A DNA stretch of 64,000 nt from a bacterium (GCA_030647205.1 JAUSJO010000002.1:62001-126000); one strand, 5' to 3'; shown: positions 7,857 through 16,478, numbered from the stretch's first letter. Numbers and translations: made by a program. The notes: a model not told the origin generated them from the letters alone.

Positions 7857-8846
7857 ATGGGGGACATGGAAACATTAAAAATCCTCTCTCAAAAGACAAA
7901 CAACCTTTTTCAGTCCGGCTCTTGGGCTGATTTTCAGGCAGGGCTAAAGCGTAAATCCTGGGTAGTGAAAGGGGACAACGTACAAGGATTAGTCCTAAAA
8001 TACCCTTTATATAAAGACAAACATTATTTTTATTCTCCCCGCGGCCCTATCATGACTAAAGGTGCAAAGCTGCAGGATTTAAAGCTATTCTTAAGAAAAG
8101 TCGAGGTTTTGGCAAAAGAAGAAAATGCTGTTTTTTACCGTATCGAGCCGTACCAAGTAGATCAAACTGATATATATAAGTTTGGATTCAGAAAAATGGC
8201 AAAGCATGCACCGTTATCCTCACAGTTTTCGCCTGAAAATACTCGTGTTTTAGATATTTCAAGGCCGGAAGAAAAAATCTTGGCCGAGATGAAGCCAAAA
8301 TGGAGATACAATATAAATCTTGCGAACCGAAAGGGGATCAAAGTTAGAGAAGGTAGAGACTCAAAAGACATCAAGATTTTCTATGAACTAACTAAGGAAA
8401 TGGAAAAACGGGGTGGGTATCAGGGTCATGAGTATGATTACTACCAAAAGATGTATGAAGCACTGGCAAAAGAGGATATTCTAAAAGTTTTCATAGCTGA
8501 GTATAATGGCGAACCTTTGGCGGCAATCTTAGTATCATACTTTGGCCAGGTTGCGACCTATCTTCATGGTGCTTCAGGTAATGAGCATAGGGAGCTGATG
8601 CCGACTTATGCACTCCAATGGGTGGCAATTTGCGAGGCAAAGAAGCGAAATTGCCGGATTTATGACTTCTGGGGGATAGCACCGGAAGGAGCCAAAAATC
8701 ACTCTTGGGCCGGTGTCACACGTTTTAAAAAAGGATTTGGAGGAGAAGAAATATCTTTTGGCGGCGCATATGACATTGCATTTGACAGAAAATATTATAA
8801 TCTTTTATCTACGGTCAACCGATTTAGAAAGTTAATTAAAAAATAA
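7857..8846 (+). CDS. FemAB-like aminoacyltransferase / peptidoglycan bridge protein
   Basis: A 329-residue protein with the two-GNAT-fold pattern of the FemA/FemB/FmhB group, which uses aminoacyl-tRNA to add residues to the peptidoglycan side chain on the cytoplasmic face. Family-like segments are WRYNINLANRKG (about 143-154), the substrate-side QWVAICEAKKR (about 255) and the C-terminal HSWAGVTRFKKGFGG (about 283-297). It is followed by a MurE-like ligase, consistent with envelope synthesis. The ATG at 7857 directly follows an AT-rich -10-like segment with no ribosome site, so it may be leaderless; ATG 7866 is the alternative. The amino acid added cannot be told from sequence. Confidence 0.85.
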   Translation: MGDMETLKILSQKTNNLFQSGSWADFQAGLKRKSWVVKGDNVQGLVLKYPLYKDKHYFYSPRGPIMTKGAKLQDLKLFLRKVEVLAKEENAVFYRIEPYQVDQTDIYKFGFRKMAKHAPLSSQFSPENTRVLDISRPEEKILAEMKPKWRYNINLANRKGIKVREGRDSKDIKIFYELTKEMEKRGGYQGHEYDYYQKMYEALAKEDILKVFIAEYNGEPLAAILVSYFGQVATYLHGASGNEHRELMPTYALQWVAICEAKKRNCRIYDFWGIAPEGAKNHSWAGVTRFKKGFGGEEISFGGAYDIAFDRKYYNLLSTVNRFRKLIKK

Positions 8847-8854
8847 TTGAGATA

Positions 8855-8878
8855 GATTCCTGCTTTTGCGGGGATGAC
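8855..8878. repeat. Small palindromic intergenic repeat
   Basis: GATTCCTGCTTTTGCGGGG followed by ATGAC is a short imperfect palindrome of the same kind as those at 16416, 27441, 27603 and 41855 (GATTC-stem-GAATGAC pattern). It overlaps the possible start codon of the next gene. Confidence 0.6.
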
Positions 8879-10214
8879 AAAGGCGGAAATGTTAGAAACA
8901 GCTTTAAGACTTTTAAAGAAAATTATTCCAAAACCGGTATTTCGGGCATTTCAGCCTATTTATCACTTTTTTCTGGCGGTAACCGGAAACATTTTTCATA
9001 GATTTCCCGGCTATAAAATTACTGTTATTGGGGTTACGGGTACAAACGGGAAAAGCACAACATCTGAAATTTTGTGCGAGGTTTTAAAAGCGAGCGGTGA
9101 AAAAGTAGGCATGATTTCTACTGTAAGCATAGAAATAGCGGGATTGAGGATTGACAACAAGACGAACCGGACAACACTTGGGCGTTGGAAAACCCATCAT
9201 CTTATGCGAGAAATGGTCAGACGAGGGTGTAAATATGCGGTTATCGAAGTAGCGAGCGAGGGGATAGCGTGGCATAGGGTGTGGGGGATCCCTTTTGACG
9301 GGGCAATATTCACAAATCTTGCGCCGGAACACCTGAACTTCCACAAAACCATGGAAAACTATCGCAATACGAAAGGCAAACTCTTCAAAAAGCTCTCAAG
9401 CCTCTACAACTGGAAGAAAACGAAAAGAGTTAGCGTGGTCAATGCGGATGACAAAGAGTCTAGTTACTTTTTGTCATTTAAAGCCGATGAAAAATATACA
9501 TTTGGTATTAAAAAAGGCGATGTAAAAGCAAAAAACATCAAGCTAAGAGTAAATGGCGCTGATTATGATATCTCAGTTCAGGACAAAACATATTCTGTCA
9601 CAACAGGTGCAGTAGGGGAGTTCAATATATATAACGAACTTGCCGCATTTTGCATGGGACTTGGATATGGCGTAAAACCTGAGGAAATGGTAAAAGTGCT
9701 CGCAAAGTTTAGTGGGACAAAAGGCCGGGTTGAGCATATTGACGAGGGGCAAGACTTTAGCGTTATTGTCGACTATGCTCATACGCCGGATGCTCAAGAA
9801 CAAGTGTATAAAGAGCTAAACAGATTTAAAAAAGGGAGACTGATCAGTGTTTTTGGTGCGACAGGCGACAAAGACAGGGGGAAGCGGCCAAAGATGGGCA
9901 GAGTTGCAGCAGAACTGACAGATGCCATAATCCTTACAGATGATGAGACGTATAACGAAGATTCGAGCCAAATCATAAAGGAAATATATGCAGGCGTGCC
10001 AAAGAAGCTGCAGAAAAAGGTAACGATAGTTCCGGATAGGTTTACAGCGATCAAAAAGGCTTTAGCGGTTGCAAAAAAAGATGATATTGTGGTCATAACT
10101 GGTGTTGGTCATCAAAAATACAGAAATCAAGGCGGGAGAAAAGTCGTCTGGGATGAGCGTCAGATAGTCTCGGATTTATTAAAAGATTTAAAAAGGAGCA
10201 AAAATGCCAAATAA
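8874..10214 (+). CDS. Mur ligase (MurE-like UDP-MurNAc-tripeptide ligase)
   Basis: ATP-dependent amide ligase of the Mur family, 446 residues. The ATP loop VTGTNGKST lies at about residues 54-62, the central-domain segment VASEGIAWHRVWG at about 125, FTNLAPEHLNFHKTMENY at about 145-163, and the C-terminal domain has DYAHTPDAQE and FGATGDKDRGKRPKMG. The HxNFH and DYAHTP segments are typical of MurE. The usual MurE N-terminal domain is shortened and replaced by a basic, partly hydrophobic segment (about 1-45). The proposed start 8874 lies within a palindromic repeat, so ATG 8889 is a plausible alternative. It overlaps the next gene by 11 nt. The added amino acid is not predictable here. Confidence 0.85.
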   Translation: MTKAEMLETALRLLKKIIPKPVFRAFQPIYHFFLAVTGNIFHRFPGYKITVIGVTGTNGKSTTSEILCEVLKASGEKVGMISTVSIEIAGLRIDNKTNRTTLGRWKTHHLMREMVRRGCKYAVIEVASEGIAWHRVWGIPFDGAIFTNLAPEHLNFHKTMENYRNTKGKLFKKLSSLYNWKKTKRVSVVNADDKESSYFLSFKADEKYTFGIKKGDVKAKNIKLRVNGADYDISVQDKTYSVTTGAVGEFNIYNELAAFCMGLGYGVKPEEMVKVLAKFSGTKGRVEHIDEGQDFSVIVDYAHTPDAQEQVYKELNRFKKGRLISVFGATGDKDRGKRPKMGRVAAELTDAIILTDDETYNEDSSQIIKEIYAGVPKKLQKKVTIVPDRFTAIKKALAVAKKDDIVVITGVGHQKYRNQGGRKVVWDERQIVSDLLKDLKRSKNAK

Positions 10215-11565
10215 GTTGGCCATAAATCTAGAAAAAATATTCAAGGCTTATGATATACGTGGCGTTTATCCTGAAGAGATAAACGAAGAGACGGCATATT
10301 TGACCGCCAAAGCTTATGCTGAGTGGCTAAAACCAAAGAAAGTTGCCCTTGGAAGAGACGTGAGAAACTCTGGTGATGCGCTTCTTAAAGAAGCAAAGCG
10401 CGGTCTTATTGAGATGGGAGTGGATGTTTATGAGATCGGGGTTGCAACGACAGATATGTTATCATTTGCTGTTGCAGAGTTTGATCTTGATGGCGGCATT
10501 ATCGTGACGGCTTCGCATAATGAAGCCAAATATAATGGACTGAAGATCTATCGTGAAAAAGCAATTCCTGTCTCAAGCGATAGTGGTCTGTTAGAAATAC
10601 GTGAGATAGCCAAAAATGGTGATTTTACAAAATGCGAAAAAGAAGGGAAGTCCGAAAATTTGGATTTTCTGAATAAATACATTCAAAAAGTACTCTCATT
10701 TATTGATGTAGAGAAAATAAAGCCTATGAAGGTTGTCGTAAATCCGAACTTCGGGGCGGCAGGTAAGGCGGTTGATAAGCTGGCTGAGGTTTTACCTCTT
10801 GAGCTTGTCAAAATAAATTATGAAGAAGACGGCAGTTTTCCAAAGGGCAAGCCCGACCCATCCTCACCGGAGAATAGGGCGGAAACAGTTGAGTTAGTAA
10901 AAAAATCAGGTGCAGACTTCGCAGCGATTTGGGATGCTGACGCGGATAGATGCGTTTTCCTGGACGAAAATGGCGAGTATGTTCAAGGTACTTACATGAC
11001 GGCGATTATAGCCGAGATGATGCTACAGAAAAATCCCGGTTGTGCGATAGTTTCCGATATCAGCCTAACTTGGCCGGTTATCGGTCTCGTAAAAAATGCC
11101 GGCGGAAAACCTGTTATTTGCAAAGTTGGTACATCATTTATCATTGAAAAAATGGTTAAGGAAAAAGCGGTGTTTGCAGGCGAGATCTCGGGGCACATGT
11201 ATTTCCGGGACTGTTGGAATGCTGATAACGGCATGATCCCTTTCCTTCTTATTCTTGAGAGATTGAGTGCTTCGGGGGAGAAACTGTCGGAAATCGCAAA
11301 TCCGTTGAGAGAAAAGTTCCCGAATGCGATGGGGCTAAACTTCCCTGTTTCAGATACAGATGAGAAGATCAAGGAACTAGCCGAGGCGTATAATGATGCG
11401 AATATTGACTATATGGATGGTATTTCTATTGAATACCCCGGAGAATACCGATTTAATGTGAGAGCTTCAAACACCGAACCTCTTTTAAGGCTTCATATAG
11501 AAGGTAAATCTCAAGATATTGTTGATGAAAAAATTAAAGAGATAACGAAGCTTGTAGAGGCATAA
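10204..11565 (+). CDS. Phosphomannomutase/phosphoglucomutase (alpha-D-phosphohexomutase), copy 1
   Basis: Interconverts hexose 1- and 6-phosphates for sugar-nucleotide supply. 453 residues with the four family motifs: catalytic phosphoserine Ser104 in VTASHN, metal loop DADADR at 244-249, sugar loop GEISGHMYF at about 325-333, and phosphate loop RASNTEPLLR near 420. The start overlaps the end of the Mur ligase gene, implying translational coupling and shared use in envelope synthesis. A second, diverged paralogue follows directly. Whether mannose or glucose is preferred cannot be told. Confidence 0.92.
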   Translation: MPNKLAINLEKIFKAYDIRGVYPEEINEETAYLTAKAYAEWLKPKKVALGRDVRNSGDALLKEAKRGLIEMGVDVYEIGVATTDMLSFAVAEFDLDGGIIVTASHNEAKYNGLKIYREKAIPVSSDSGLLEIREIAKNGDFTKCEKEGKSENLDFLNKYIQKVLSFIDVEKIKPMKVVVNPNFGAAGKAVDKLAEVLPLELVKINYEEDGSFPKGKPDPSSPENRAETVELVKKSGADFAAIWDADADRCVFLDENGEYVQGTYMTAIIAEMMLQKNPGCAIVSDISLTWPVIGLVKNAGGKPVICKVGTSFIIEKMVKEKAVFAGEISGHMYFRDCWNADNGMIPFLLILERLSASGEKLSEIANPLREKFPNAMGLNFPVSDTDEKIKELAEAYNDANIDYMDGISIEYPGEYRFNVRASNTEPLLRLHIEGKSQDIVDEKIKEITKLVEA

Positions 11566-11597
11566 ACTATTTAAGATAAGAAGGGAGAGCAAAAAGC

Positions 11598-13022
11598 ATG
11601 AAAGTTAATCCTAGCATGTTTCGCGGATATGACCTTAGGGGCATAGTTGACAAAGATCTAACGCCTGAAATTGTAGAAAATCTTGGGAGGGCACATGGTA
11701 CTTATATGAAGCGCCGGGGCATAACAAGGGCAGTTGTCGGATATGATTGTCGTGCAACTAGCGAGGAATATAGTGAAGCCTTAACTCGAGGTTATAGTTG
11801 GGCGGGCATCGACGTAGTAAATATCGGGATGAATCTAGTAGGAACATTCTACTGGGCTCAATATTATCTGGACGCTAAAGGCGGGGCCTTCGTTACAGCC
11901 TCACACAATGTAGCTGCATATAATGGTCTAAAGTTTGCTATCGATTTTTCAGAAACGCTTGTCAGTGACGGGATACAAGAAATTCGAAGGATGGTTGAGG
12001 AAGAGGATTATGAAGAAGGTGAAAAGCCCGGTAAAGTCGAAAAACAAGATATAAGACAGGCATATTTTGACGATGTTATAAAAAGGCTTCCAATAAGCAA
12101 AAAGTTTAAAATAGTTATTGACCCAAGCTGTTCTACGGCGGGCGCGATTGTGCCTGATGCTTTAAGAAAAGCCGGCTGCGAGGTTATAGAGAAAAATTGC
12201 GAGATTGACCCGACTTTCCCTCTCGGGACACCAGATCCAACGGAAAACGCTGTGGCAAAAAGAGTGAGCAAAGAAGTGCTTGAAGAAAAAGCGGATATCG
12301 GTTTTTCATATGATGCCGATGGGGACAGGATTGGTATAGTGGACGAGAAAGGCGGGATTATTTGGAACGATGTTCTTCTGGCGCTTTTTGCCTCCGATGT
12401 TCTCGGCGGCCATCCGGGGGCAAAGATAATGTACAACACTCTTTGCTCAAAAGTTGTAGAAGATACGATAAAAGAAAAGGGAGGGGTTCCCTTCATGTGG
12501 CGGACAGGACACTCATTCCTAAAAAAGAAAAATCAGGAGGTGAAAGCGGCATTTATCGGTGAACTTTCGGGCCACTTCTTCTTTTCAGCTGACTTTTATA
12601 ACCATGATGATGGTATATATTCAACGCTTCGCCTGCTCCATTACCTCTCTGAAACAAACCAATCTCTTTCAGAAGCAGTCGAAAAGCTACCTAAATATAT
12701 TTCTAGCCCTGAGGTAAAAATAACCTGTCCTGACGACAAGAAAGTCCCTCTGATAGGTAAAATTAGCAAAGTTTTAGAAAATGATTTCCCGGATGCTGAG
12801 GTTATTAGTGACGAGCGTGCTGGAGACGGGGTGCGTCTTAACATGGATGACTCAATGTTTGTAGTTCGCTACTCTCAAAATGGCCCATATGTGACAGTAA
12901 AGTTTGAGGCGAATACTCAAAAAAAGTATGATCTTCTTAAAGACTACTTAAATAAGCTCTTGCACAGTTATGAAGAGATAGACTGGGAAAAGGATGCGGT
13001 GAATGCGGAGGCATTAGGGTAA
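11598..13022 (+). CDS. Phosphomannomutase/phosphoglucomutase, copy 2
   Basis: 474 residues, same superfamily as its neighbour: phosphoserine Ser102 in VTASHN, metal loop DADGDR at 239-244, sugar loop GELSGHFFF near 339. The usual phosphate loop is weakly kept (VRYSQNGPYVTVKFEA near 428-443 in place of R-SNTEP), unlike copy 1. This suggests a different sugar specificity. The ribosome site AAGGGAGAGC precedes the ATG. The gene is probably cotranscribed with copy 1 (gap of 32 nt). Confidence 0.9.
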   Translation: MKVNPSMFRGYDLRGIVDKDLTPEIVENLGRAHGTYMKRRGITRAVVGYDCRATSEEYSEALTRGYSWAGIDVVNIGMNLVGTFYWAQYYLDAKGGAFVTASHNVAAYNGLKFAIDFSETLVSDGIQEIRRMVEEEDYEEGEKPGKVEKQDIRQAYFDDVIKRLPISKKFKIVIDPSCSTAGAIVPDALRKAGCEVIEKNCEIDPTFPLGTPDPTENAVAKRVSKEVLEEKADIGFSYDADGDRIGIVDEKGGIIWNDVLLALFASDVLGGHPGAKIMYNTLCSKVVEDTIKEKGGVPFMWRTGHSFLKKKNQEVKAAFIGELSGHFFFSADFYNHDDGIYSTLRLLHYLSETNQSLSEAVEKLPKYISSPEVKITCPDDKKVPLIGKISKVLENDFPDAEVISDERAGDGVRLNMDDSMFVVRYSQNGPYVTVKFEANTQKKYDLLKDYLNKLLHSYEEIDWEKDAVNAEALG

Positions 13023-13042
13023 AGAAAAATTACCTTAGGCGG

Positions 13043-13117
13043 TTGCAGAAAATTAGTATTTATGTTATACTAAAAATATTATCAAAGAGATTTACCGGGG
13101 GGTAGGTTTCTTTTTTT
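13043..13117 (+). promoter_or_regulatory. Promoter and terminator-like leader hairpin of the 13.2-14.8 kb cassette
   Basis: TTGCAG (13043-13048) and TATACT (13066-13071) are 17 bp apart. A 13-bp stem including G-U pairs (13084-13096 with 13101-13113) starts a few bases after the predicted transcript start and runs directly into seven T residues, so it could act as an early terminator or attenuator. Confidence 0.6.
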
Positions 13118-13156
13118 GCTCATTGAAATTTTCCAACTTACTTCAAGGAGGACTAG

Positions 13157-13735
13157 ATGGACTGGACGGGAGGATATGTATTCTTTCTAATGAAGGTAGC
13201 GGCTTTTCTTTTGGTCATGTTTGGTATTGTATGGGTTGCATTTTACTTTCGCGATAAAGGTAAGGAAATGTTAGGTATGCTAATGATGGCATTTTTCATG
13301 TGTGCGATGTTCATACCGGCAGGTATAGTTTTTGATAGCTATCCTCTATCCAAAGCGACTGAAGTAAAGGACATGAAAAAGGAAGAATCGCGAACTGCGC
13401 TTTTGGAGTTTGATGATCCCAAGCTGAAAGGGGTATATCTTCTCAAGGAGGAGTTTCCCAGGTATACGGAATATCGCTATAAAGATCAAGACGGCGCTCA
13501 CAGTTTTGTGGTCTATCCTGAAGGGACGGCCAAAAGTATCACCACGGAAGAAGCGGCGTATGTAGACGGGTGTGGCGAGCAACCGGCACTGATCATTGAA
13601 GATGGCTATCGGCATCCAACAGACTGGGGCCCATGGGGTAAGAAAGTAGTTGAGGATGAATGGGAAAAGATGAATATTGAAGGCAAAAAGACATTATGTG
13701 TCCCAGCTGATAAAGTCATGAATGTAACCAACTAG
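13157..13735 (+). CDS. Membrane-anchored protein with extracytoplasmic domain, unknown
   Basis: 192 residues: two N-terminal helices (about 5-28 and 35-58), then a soluble domain of about 130 residues that is probably extracytoplasmic. No known family recognised. The start has AAGGAGG upstream. It opens a four-gene cassette; the third gene has the same plan (two helices then a soluble domain), so they may be distant relatives or partners. Confidence 0.7.
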   Translation: MDWTGGYVFFLMKVAAFLLVMFGIVWVAFYFRDKGKEMLGMLMMAFFMCAMFIPAGIVFDSYPLSKATEVKDMKKEESRTALLEFDDPKLKGVYLLKEEFPRYTEYRYKDQDGAHSFVVYPEGTAKSITTEEAAYVDGCGEQPALIIEDGYRHPTDWGPWGKKVVEDEWEKMNIEGKKTLCVPADKVMNVTN

Positions 13736-13753
13736 CCCTAGAAGGGGGTAACT

Positions 13754-13918
13754 ATGAAAAGGTTAGCGAAAACATTGTTCTTGGTAAGTCTCGGTACAGG
13801 CCTTGGTGGTGTGGCTGGCTTTGTGGGCGGCACTTTGTTCGCCAATCGCAAGTGGACGGAAATGATGTTCGGTCATATGAAGTGGCTTGAACGAATGGTT
13901 GAGATTAGCGGGAAATAA
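13754..13918 (+). CDS. 54-residue membrane protein, YtxH-like in layout
   Basis: A short gene with AGAAGGGGGTAAC upstream of ATG 13754 and stop TAA at 13916. One Gly-rich N-terminal helix (GTGLGGVAGFVGGTLFA, about 14-30) followed by a short amphipathic tail. Gly-rich single-helix proteins with a cytoplasmic tail resemble YtxH-type small envelope proteins, but this is only a resemblance. The fourth gene of the cassette has the same plan. Confidence 0.6.
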   Translation: MKRLAKTLFLVSLGTGLGGVAGFVGGTLFANRKWTEMMFGHMKWLERMVEISGK

Positions 13919-13947
13919 TGACGTTCCTCTAAATAGAAGGAGATAGC

Positions 13948-14553
13948 ATGGGACCCGTGTTTTGGCTTCTCGTTTTTGCAGGGATATTCATTGGGACAGG
14001 AAAGTTGATCAAAGGGAGAACAGATAAAGCCTCCTTTATGCTAGGCACAGTTCTTACTCGGATAGGCGCTGTCTTTGGTCTCGGTTTTGGTCTTGGATTC
14101 ACGATTCTGCTGCTGGGTATATTAGGCGGTGGGGTAGAAAGAGGAGATGATGAAGTTCAAGTTGTTCCAACCCTAACCTCTGAGATTCCTCTGGAGGCAA
14201 AAGGAGCAGATCAGCCGGTTCTCATCATAATCCCCATCGACTGTGGTAGTAGAGCCCAAGATGAGTGCACTAGCTATTACTATTCGATCAAGGATGGAGG
14301 CGAAGAATACTCTGATAACATTAGCCACGAAGAAGTTATTATAAATCCAGTGGCTGAAGGAGAAAAACCGACCCTAACGGTGGAATATGGCAAAAGAAGG
14401 CCTCTCAACTTTTTTTCTTTCGGTATAGAAATATTGCCGAGAAAATCAGAGGGTTGGGAAGAAGAAGTTACCTATGAGCGTCTAACCTTCAATGTGCCGG
14501 AGAGTAAACTGCACGACTTGAGCAAGGCTGACAAGAGGGTTTTTAGTCAATAA
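13948..14553 (+). CDS. Membrane-anchored protein with extracytoplasmic domain, unknown
   Basis: 201 residues with two N-terminal helices (about 2-17 and 36-62, the second very Gly-rich: GLGFGLGF) and a soluble domain of about 135 residues holding two cysteines (DCGSRAQDEC). The ATG follows AGAAGGAGATAGC. Unknown family; same architecture as the first gene of this cassette. Confidence 0.65.
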   Translation: MGPVFWLLVFAGIFIGTGKLIKGRTDKASFMLGTVLTRIGAVFGLGFGLGFTILLLGILGGGVERGDDEVQVVPTLTSEIPLEAKGADQPVLIIIPIDCGSRAQDECTSYYYSIKDGGEEYSDNISHEEVIINPVAEGEKPTLTVEYGKRRPLNFFSFGIEILPRKSEGWEEEVTYERLTFNVPESKLHDLSKADKRVFSQ

Positions 14554-14575
14554 ATCAGCTAGAAAGGATGACAAA

Positions 14576-14791
14576 GTGAAAAAAGTTATTTTTGGCTTTG
14601 GCCTTGGAATAGGATTTGCTTGTCTACTTGCCTATAAGCTTGGTGAGTTTCTTTTTGGCAGCGGTCTTGAGTCAATCCTTGAGAACATGGAGAGAGGTGT
14701 AAAAGCAACCAGGGAGCTACATGAAGAGTTGCAAGATATGACCATTAAGCTGGCTGAAGAGCGGCAAGGTCTTATCGAAAAAGATGTATAA
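14576..14791 (+). CDS. Small single-helix protein with coiled tail (GTG start)
   Basis: 71 residues: a Gly-rich N-terminal helix (about 4-28) and a C-terminal helical, charged tail likely to form a coiled coil. The GTG at 14576 follows AGAAAGGATGAC. Layout is YtxH-like, as for the second gene of the cassette. It ends just before a strong terminator. Confidence 0.6.
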   Translation: MKKVIFGFGLGIGFACLLAYKLGEFLFGSGLESILENMERGVKATRELHEELQDMTIKLAEERQGLIEKDV

Positions 14792-14805
14792 TCGTAAAAA
14801 CAATG

Positions 14806-14833
14806 GCGGGAACCGTAAGGTTCCCGCTTTTTC
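14806..14833 (+). terminator. Terminator of the 13.2-14.8 kb cassette
   Basis: GCGGGAACC pairs with GGTTCCCGC around GTAA, then TTTTTC. It also lies between converging genes. Confidence 0.95.
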
Positions 14834-14846
14834 TTTTCAAAATTAT

Positions 14847-16028
14847 TTATAAACCGAGGCCGACTGCTTTTTTGACTCGTTCGAGTGTCGCTTGAGCCCG
14901 TGGAGCGACTGCTTCTGCCCCGTCTTTTAGCACTTTTCGTACATAATCTTCGTTTTTGTCGTATTCGGCGAGCTTTTCTTGAAGAGGTTTTAGAAGTTCA
15001 ATTACGCAATCAGCGACATCCTTCTTAAATTCGCCGTAGTTAGAATCAGCATATTTTTTCTCAAGTTCCGGAATCGGAGTTTCGGTAGCGACAGACATGA
15101 TGTTCAAGAGATTTGAGATGCCGGGCTTTTTTTCTTTGTCGAATTTTATTACATTTTCAGAATCAGTAGTAGCACGAGCGAATTTTTTATAAATTGTATC
15201 GGCATTGTCTCGAAGTAGAACATAGCTGTTTTCACTGTCATCGCTCTTTGCCATTTTCTTTGTCGGATCAACGAGGCTCATGATTCTTGCCCCTTCTTTC
15301 TTTATGATCGGCTCGGGAACTGTGAATACTTTGCCGAATTTGTTGTTTACCCTTTTTGCAATGTCGCGGGCTATCTCTACATGCTGTTTTTGGTCATCGC
15401 CAACCGGAACTTCATCTGTGTCATAAAGCAAAATGTCAGCCGCCATAAGAACCGGGTAGTCAAAAAGGCCAACAGTTGCATTGCTTGCAAAATAATTATC
15501 AATGGTTGCTTCAATTTCTTGATCAAATTGTTCTTTTTGAATTTCTAACATTACTGACTCAAACCACTCTTGTGTATTTGTTTTTGCGTCTTTAAGTTCA
15601 TCTAGTCTTTTTTCTAGATATTTGGTTGTATATCCTTTTTGCTTTTTAAGGATTTTTTTCATCTCAGTTCTTACTTTTGTTTGATTGCTCTTCTCTTTAA
15701 ATTGAGTCATTCTATTCATTTCACCCATGTAGGTAAAGCAGTTCAAAATCCAAGCCAGTTCAGAGTGTTCCGGTCTGTCTGACTGGACAAAAAGAGTCGA
15801 TTTTTTTGGATCAATACCTGCAGCTAGGTACATTTTTGCATTTTCGAGAATTCTCTTTTTTAGAATTTTGGGATCTTGAGGAACTGTGATGGCATGCAGA
15901 TCAACGATACAAAAGACATTGTCATGCTCGCCCTGTCCCCTGACCCAGTTCACCATAGCTCCGAGGTAGTTGCCGATGTGCAGATCGCCGCTTGGTTGGA
16001 TTCCTGAAAATACTCTTTTATTAGCCAT
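14847..16028 (-). CDS. trpS: Tryptophanyl-tRNA synthetase with an unusual insertion
   Basis: Charges tRNA-Trp. Class I signatures are HIGN (17-20) in QPSGDLHIGNYLGA and KMAKS (258-262). The tryptophan-pocket region NVGLF-type is ATVGLFDYPVLMAADIL at about 184-200. The protein is 393 residues long against about 330-340 for most TrpRS; the extra length sits at about residues 117-181, a charged predicted-helical insert between MTQFKEKSNQ and the ATVGLF segment. The start has AGGAG upstream. It diverges from the chorismate mutase gene across about 46 bp. No T-box or trp leader was seen. Confidence 0.96.
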   Translation of the reverse strand: MANKRVFSGIQPSGDLHIGNYLGAMVNWVRGQGEHDNVFCIVDLHAITVPQDPKILKKRILENAKMYLAAGIDPKKSTLFVQSDRPEHSELAWILNCFTYMGEMNRMTQFKEKSNQTKVRTEMKKILKKQKGYTTKYLEKRLDELKDAKTNTQEWFESVMLEIQKEQFDQEIEATIDNYFASNATVGLFDYPVLMAADILLYDTDEVPVGDDQKQHVEIARDIAKRVNNKFGKVFTVPEPIIKKEGARIMSLVDPTKKMAKSDDSENSYVLLRDNADTIYKKFARATTDSENVIKFDKEKKPGISNLLNIMSVATETPIPELEKKYADSNYGEFKKDVADCVIELLKPLQEKLAEYDKNEDYVRKVLKDGAEAVAPRAQATLERVKKAVGLGL

Positions 16029-16074
16029 ATTTCTCCTAAATGATTTTTTATATTATACTTAAAGTATAGTAATA

Positions 16075-16344
16075 ATGAAAGTGGATATGGCGCTTGAAGA
16101 TATAAGAAAACAGATTGATGAAATAGATAGGGAGCTTTTGGGTCTTGTCTACCGCCGTGTTGGACTAGCAAAAAGAGCCGGCGAGATAAAGAAGAAAAAT
16201 GGGGATGAGATCTATGACCCCGTAAGAGAAAAGGAAATTATCGAGAGTAAATCTCAGGAAGCGGAAGAGTTAGGATTGGATCCTGTGTTTGCGACAGAAC
16301 TATACAAAACGATTATCGGAGAGTGTCGAAGAGTACAGAAATAA
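16075..16344 (+). CDS. Chorismate mutase, AroQ class
   Basis: An 89-residue all-helical protein matching the monofunctional AroQ fold: IRKQIDEIDRELLGLVYRR near the N-terminus, AKRAGEIKKK in the middle, VREKEIIES and the C-terminal helix. The conserved active-site basic and acidic residues (Arg near 10, Lys near 38, Asp near 47, Arg near 50) are in place. It converts chorismate to prephenate. No other shikimate, Phe or Tyr gene is in the window, so its pathway context is missing. The ATG at 16075 lies close to a -10-like element; ATG 16084 is an alternative. Confidence 0.85.
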   Translation: MKVDMALEDIRKQIDEIDRELLGLVYRRVGLAKRAGEIKKKNGDEIYDPVREKEIIESKSQEAEELGLDPVFATELYKTIIGECRRVQK

Positions 16345-16357
16345 CTCTTGAAAAATC

Positions 16358-16399
16358 TTGACACAAAACGGGTTAGCAGTCTATACTGTAGAGTGCTAG
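16358..16399 (+). promoter_or_regulatory. groESL promoter with CIRCE operator (HrcA site)
   Basis: TTGACA (16358-16363) and TATACT (16382-16387) are 18 bp apart. The inverted repeat TTAGCAGTC-N9-GAGTGCTAG (16373-16399) matches the CIRCE operator with one or two changes and overlaps the -10, so HrcA would block initiation. No hrcA gene lies in the window. Confidence 0.9.
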
Positions 16400-16415
16400 T
16401 TTTGAACTTGAAAAC

Positions 16416-16478
16416 TGTCATCCTGAACTTGATTCAGGATCCAGATTATATAGATTCCGGATCAAGTCCGGAATGACA
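16416..16478. repeat. Double palindromic repeat in the groESL leader
   Basis: Two similar palindromes face each other: TGTCATCCTGAACTTG... and ...TCAAGTCCGGAATGACA, so the whole 63 bp also forms one imperfect long hairpin. It lies between the CIRCE promoter and the groES ribosome site, hence in the mRNA leader. The half-sites belong to the same small repeat type as at 27441 and 27603. Confidence 0.75.
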
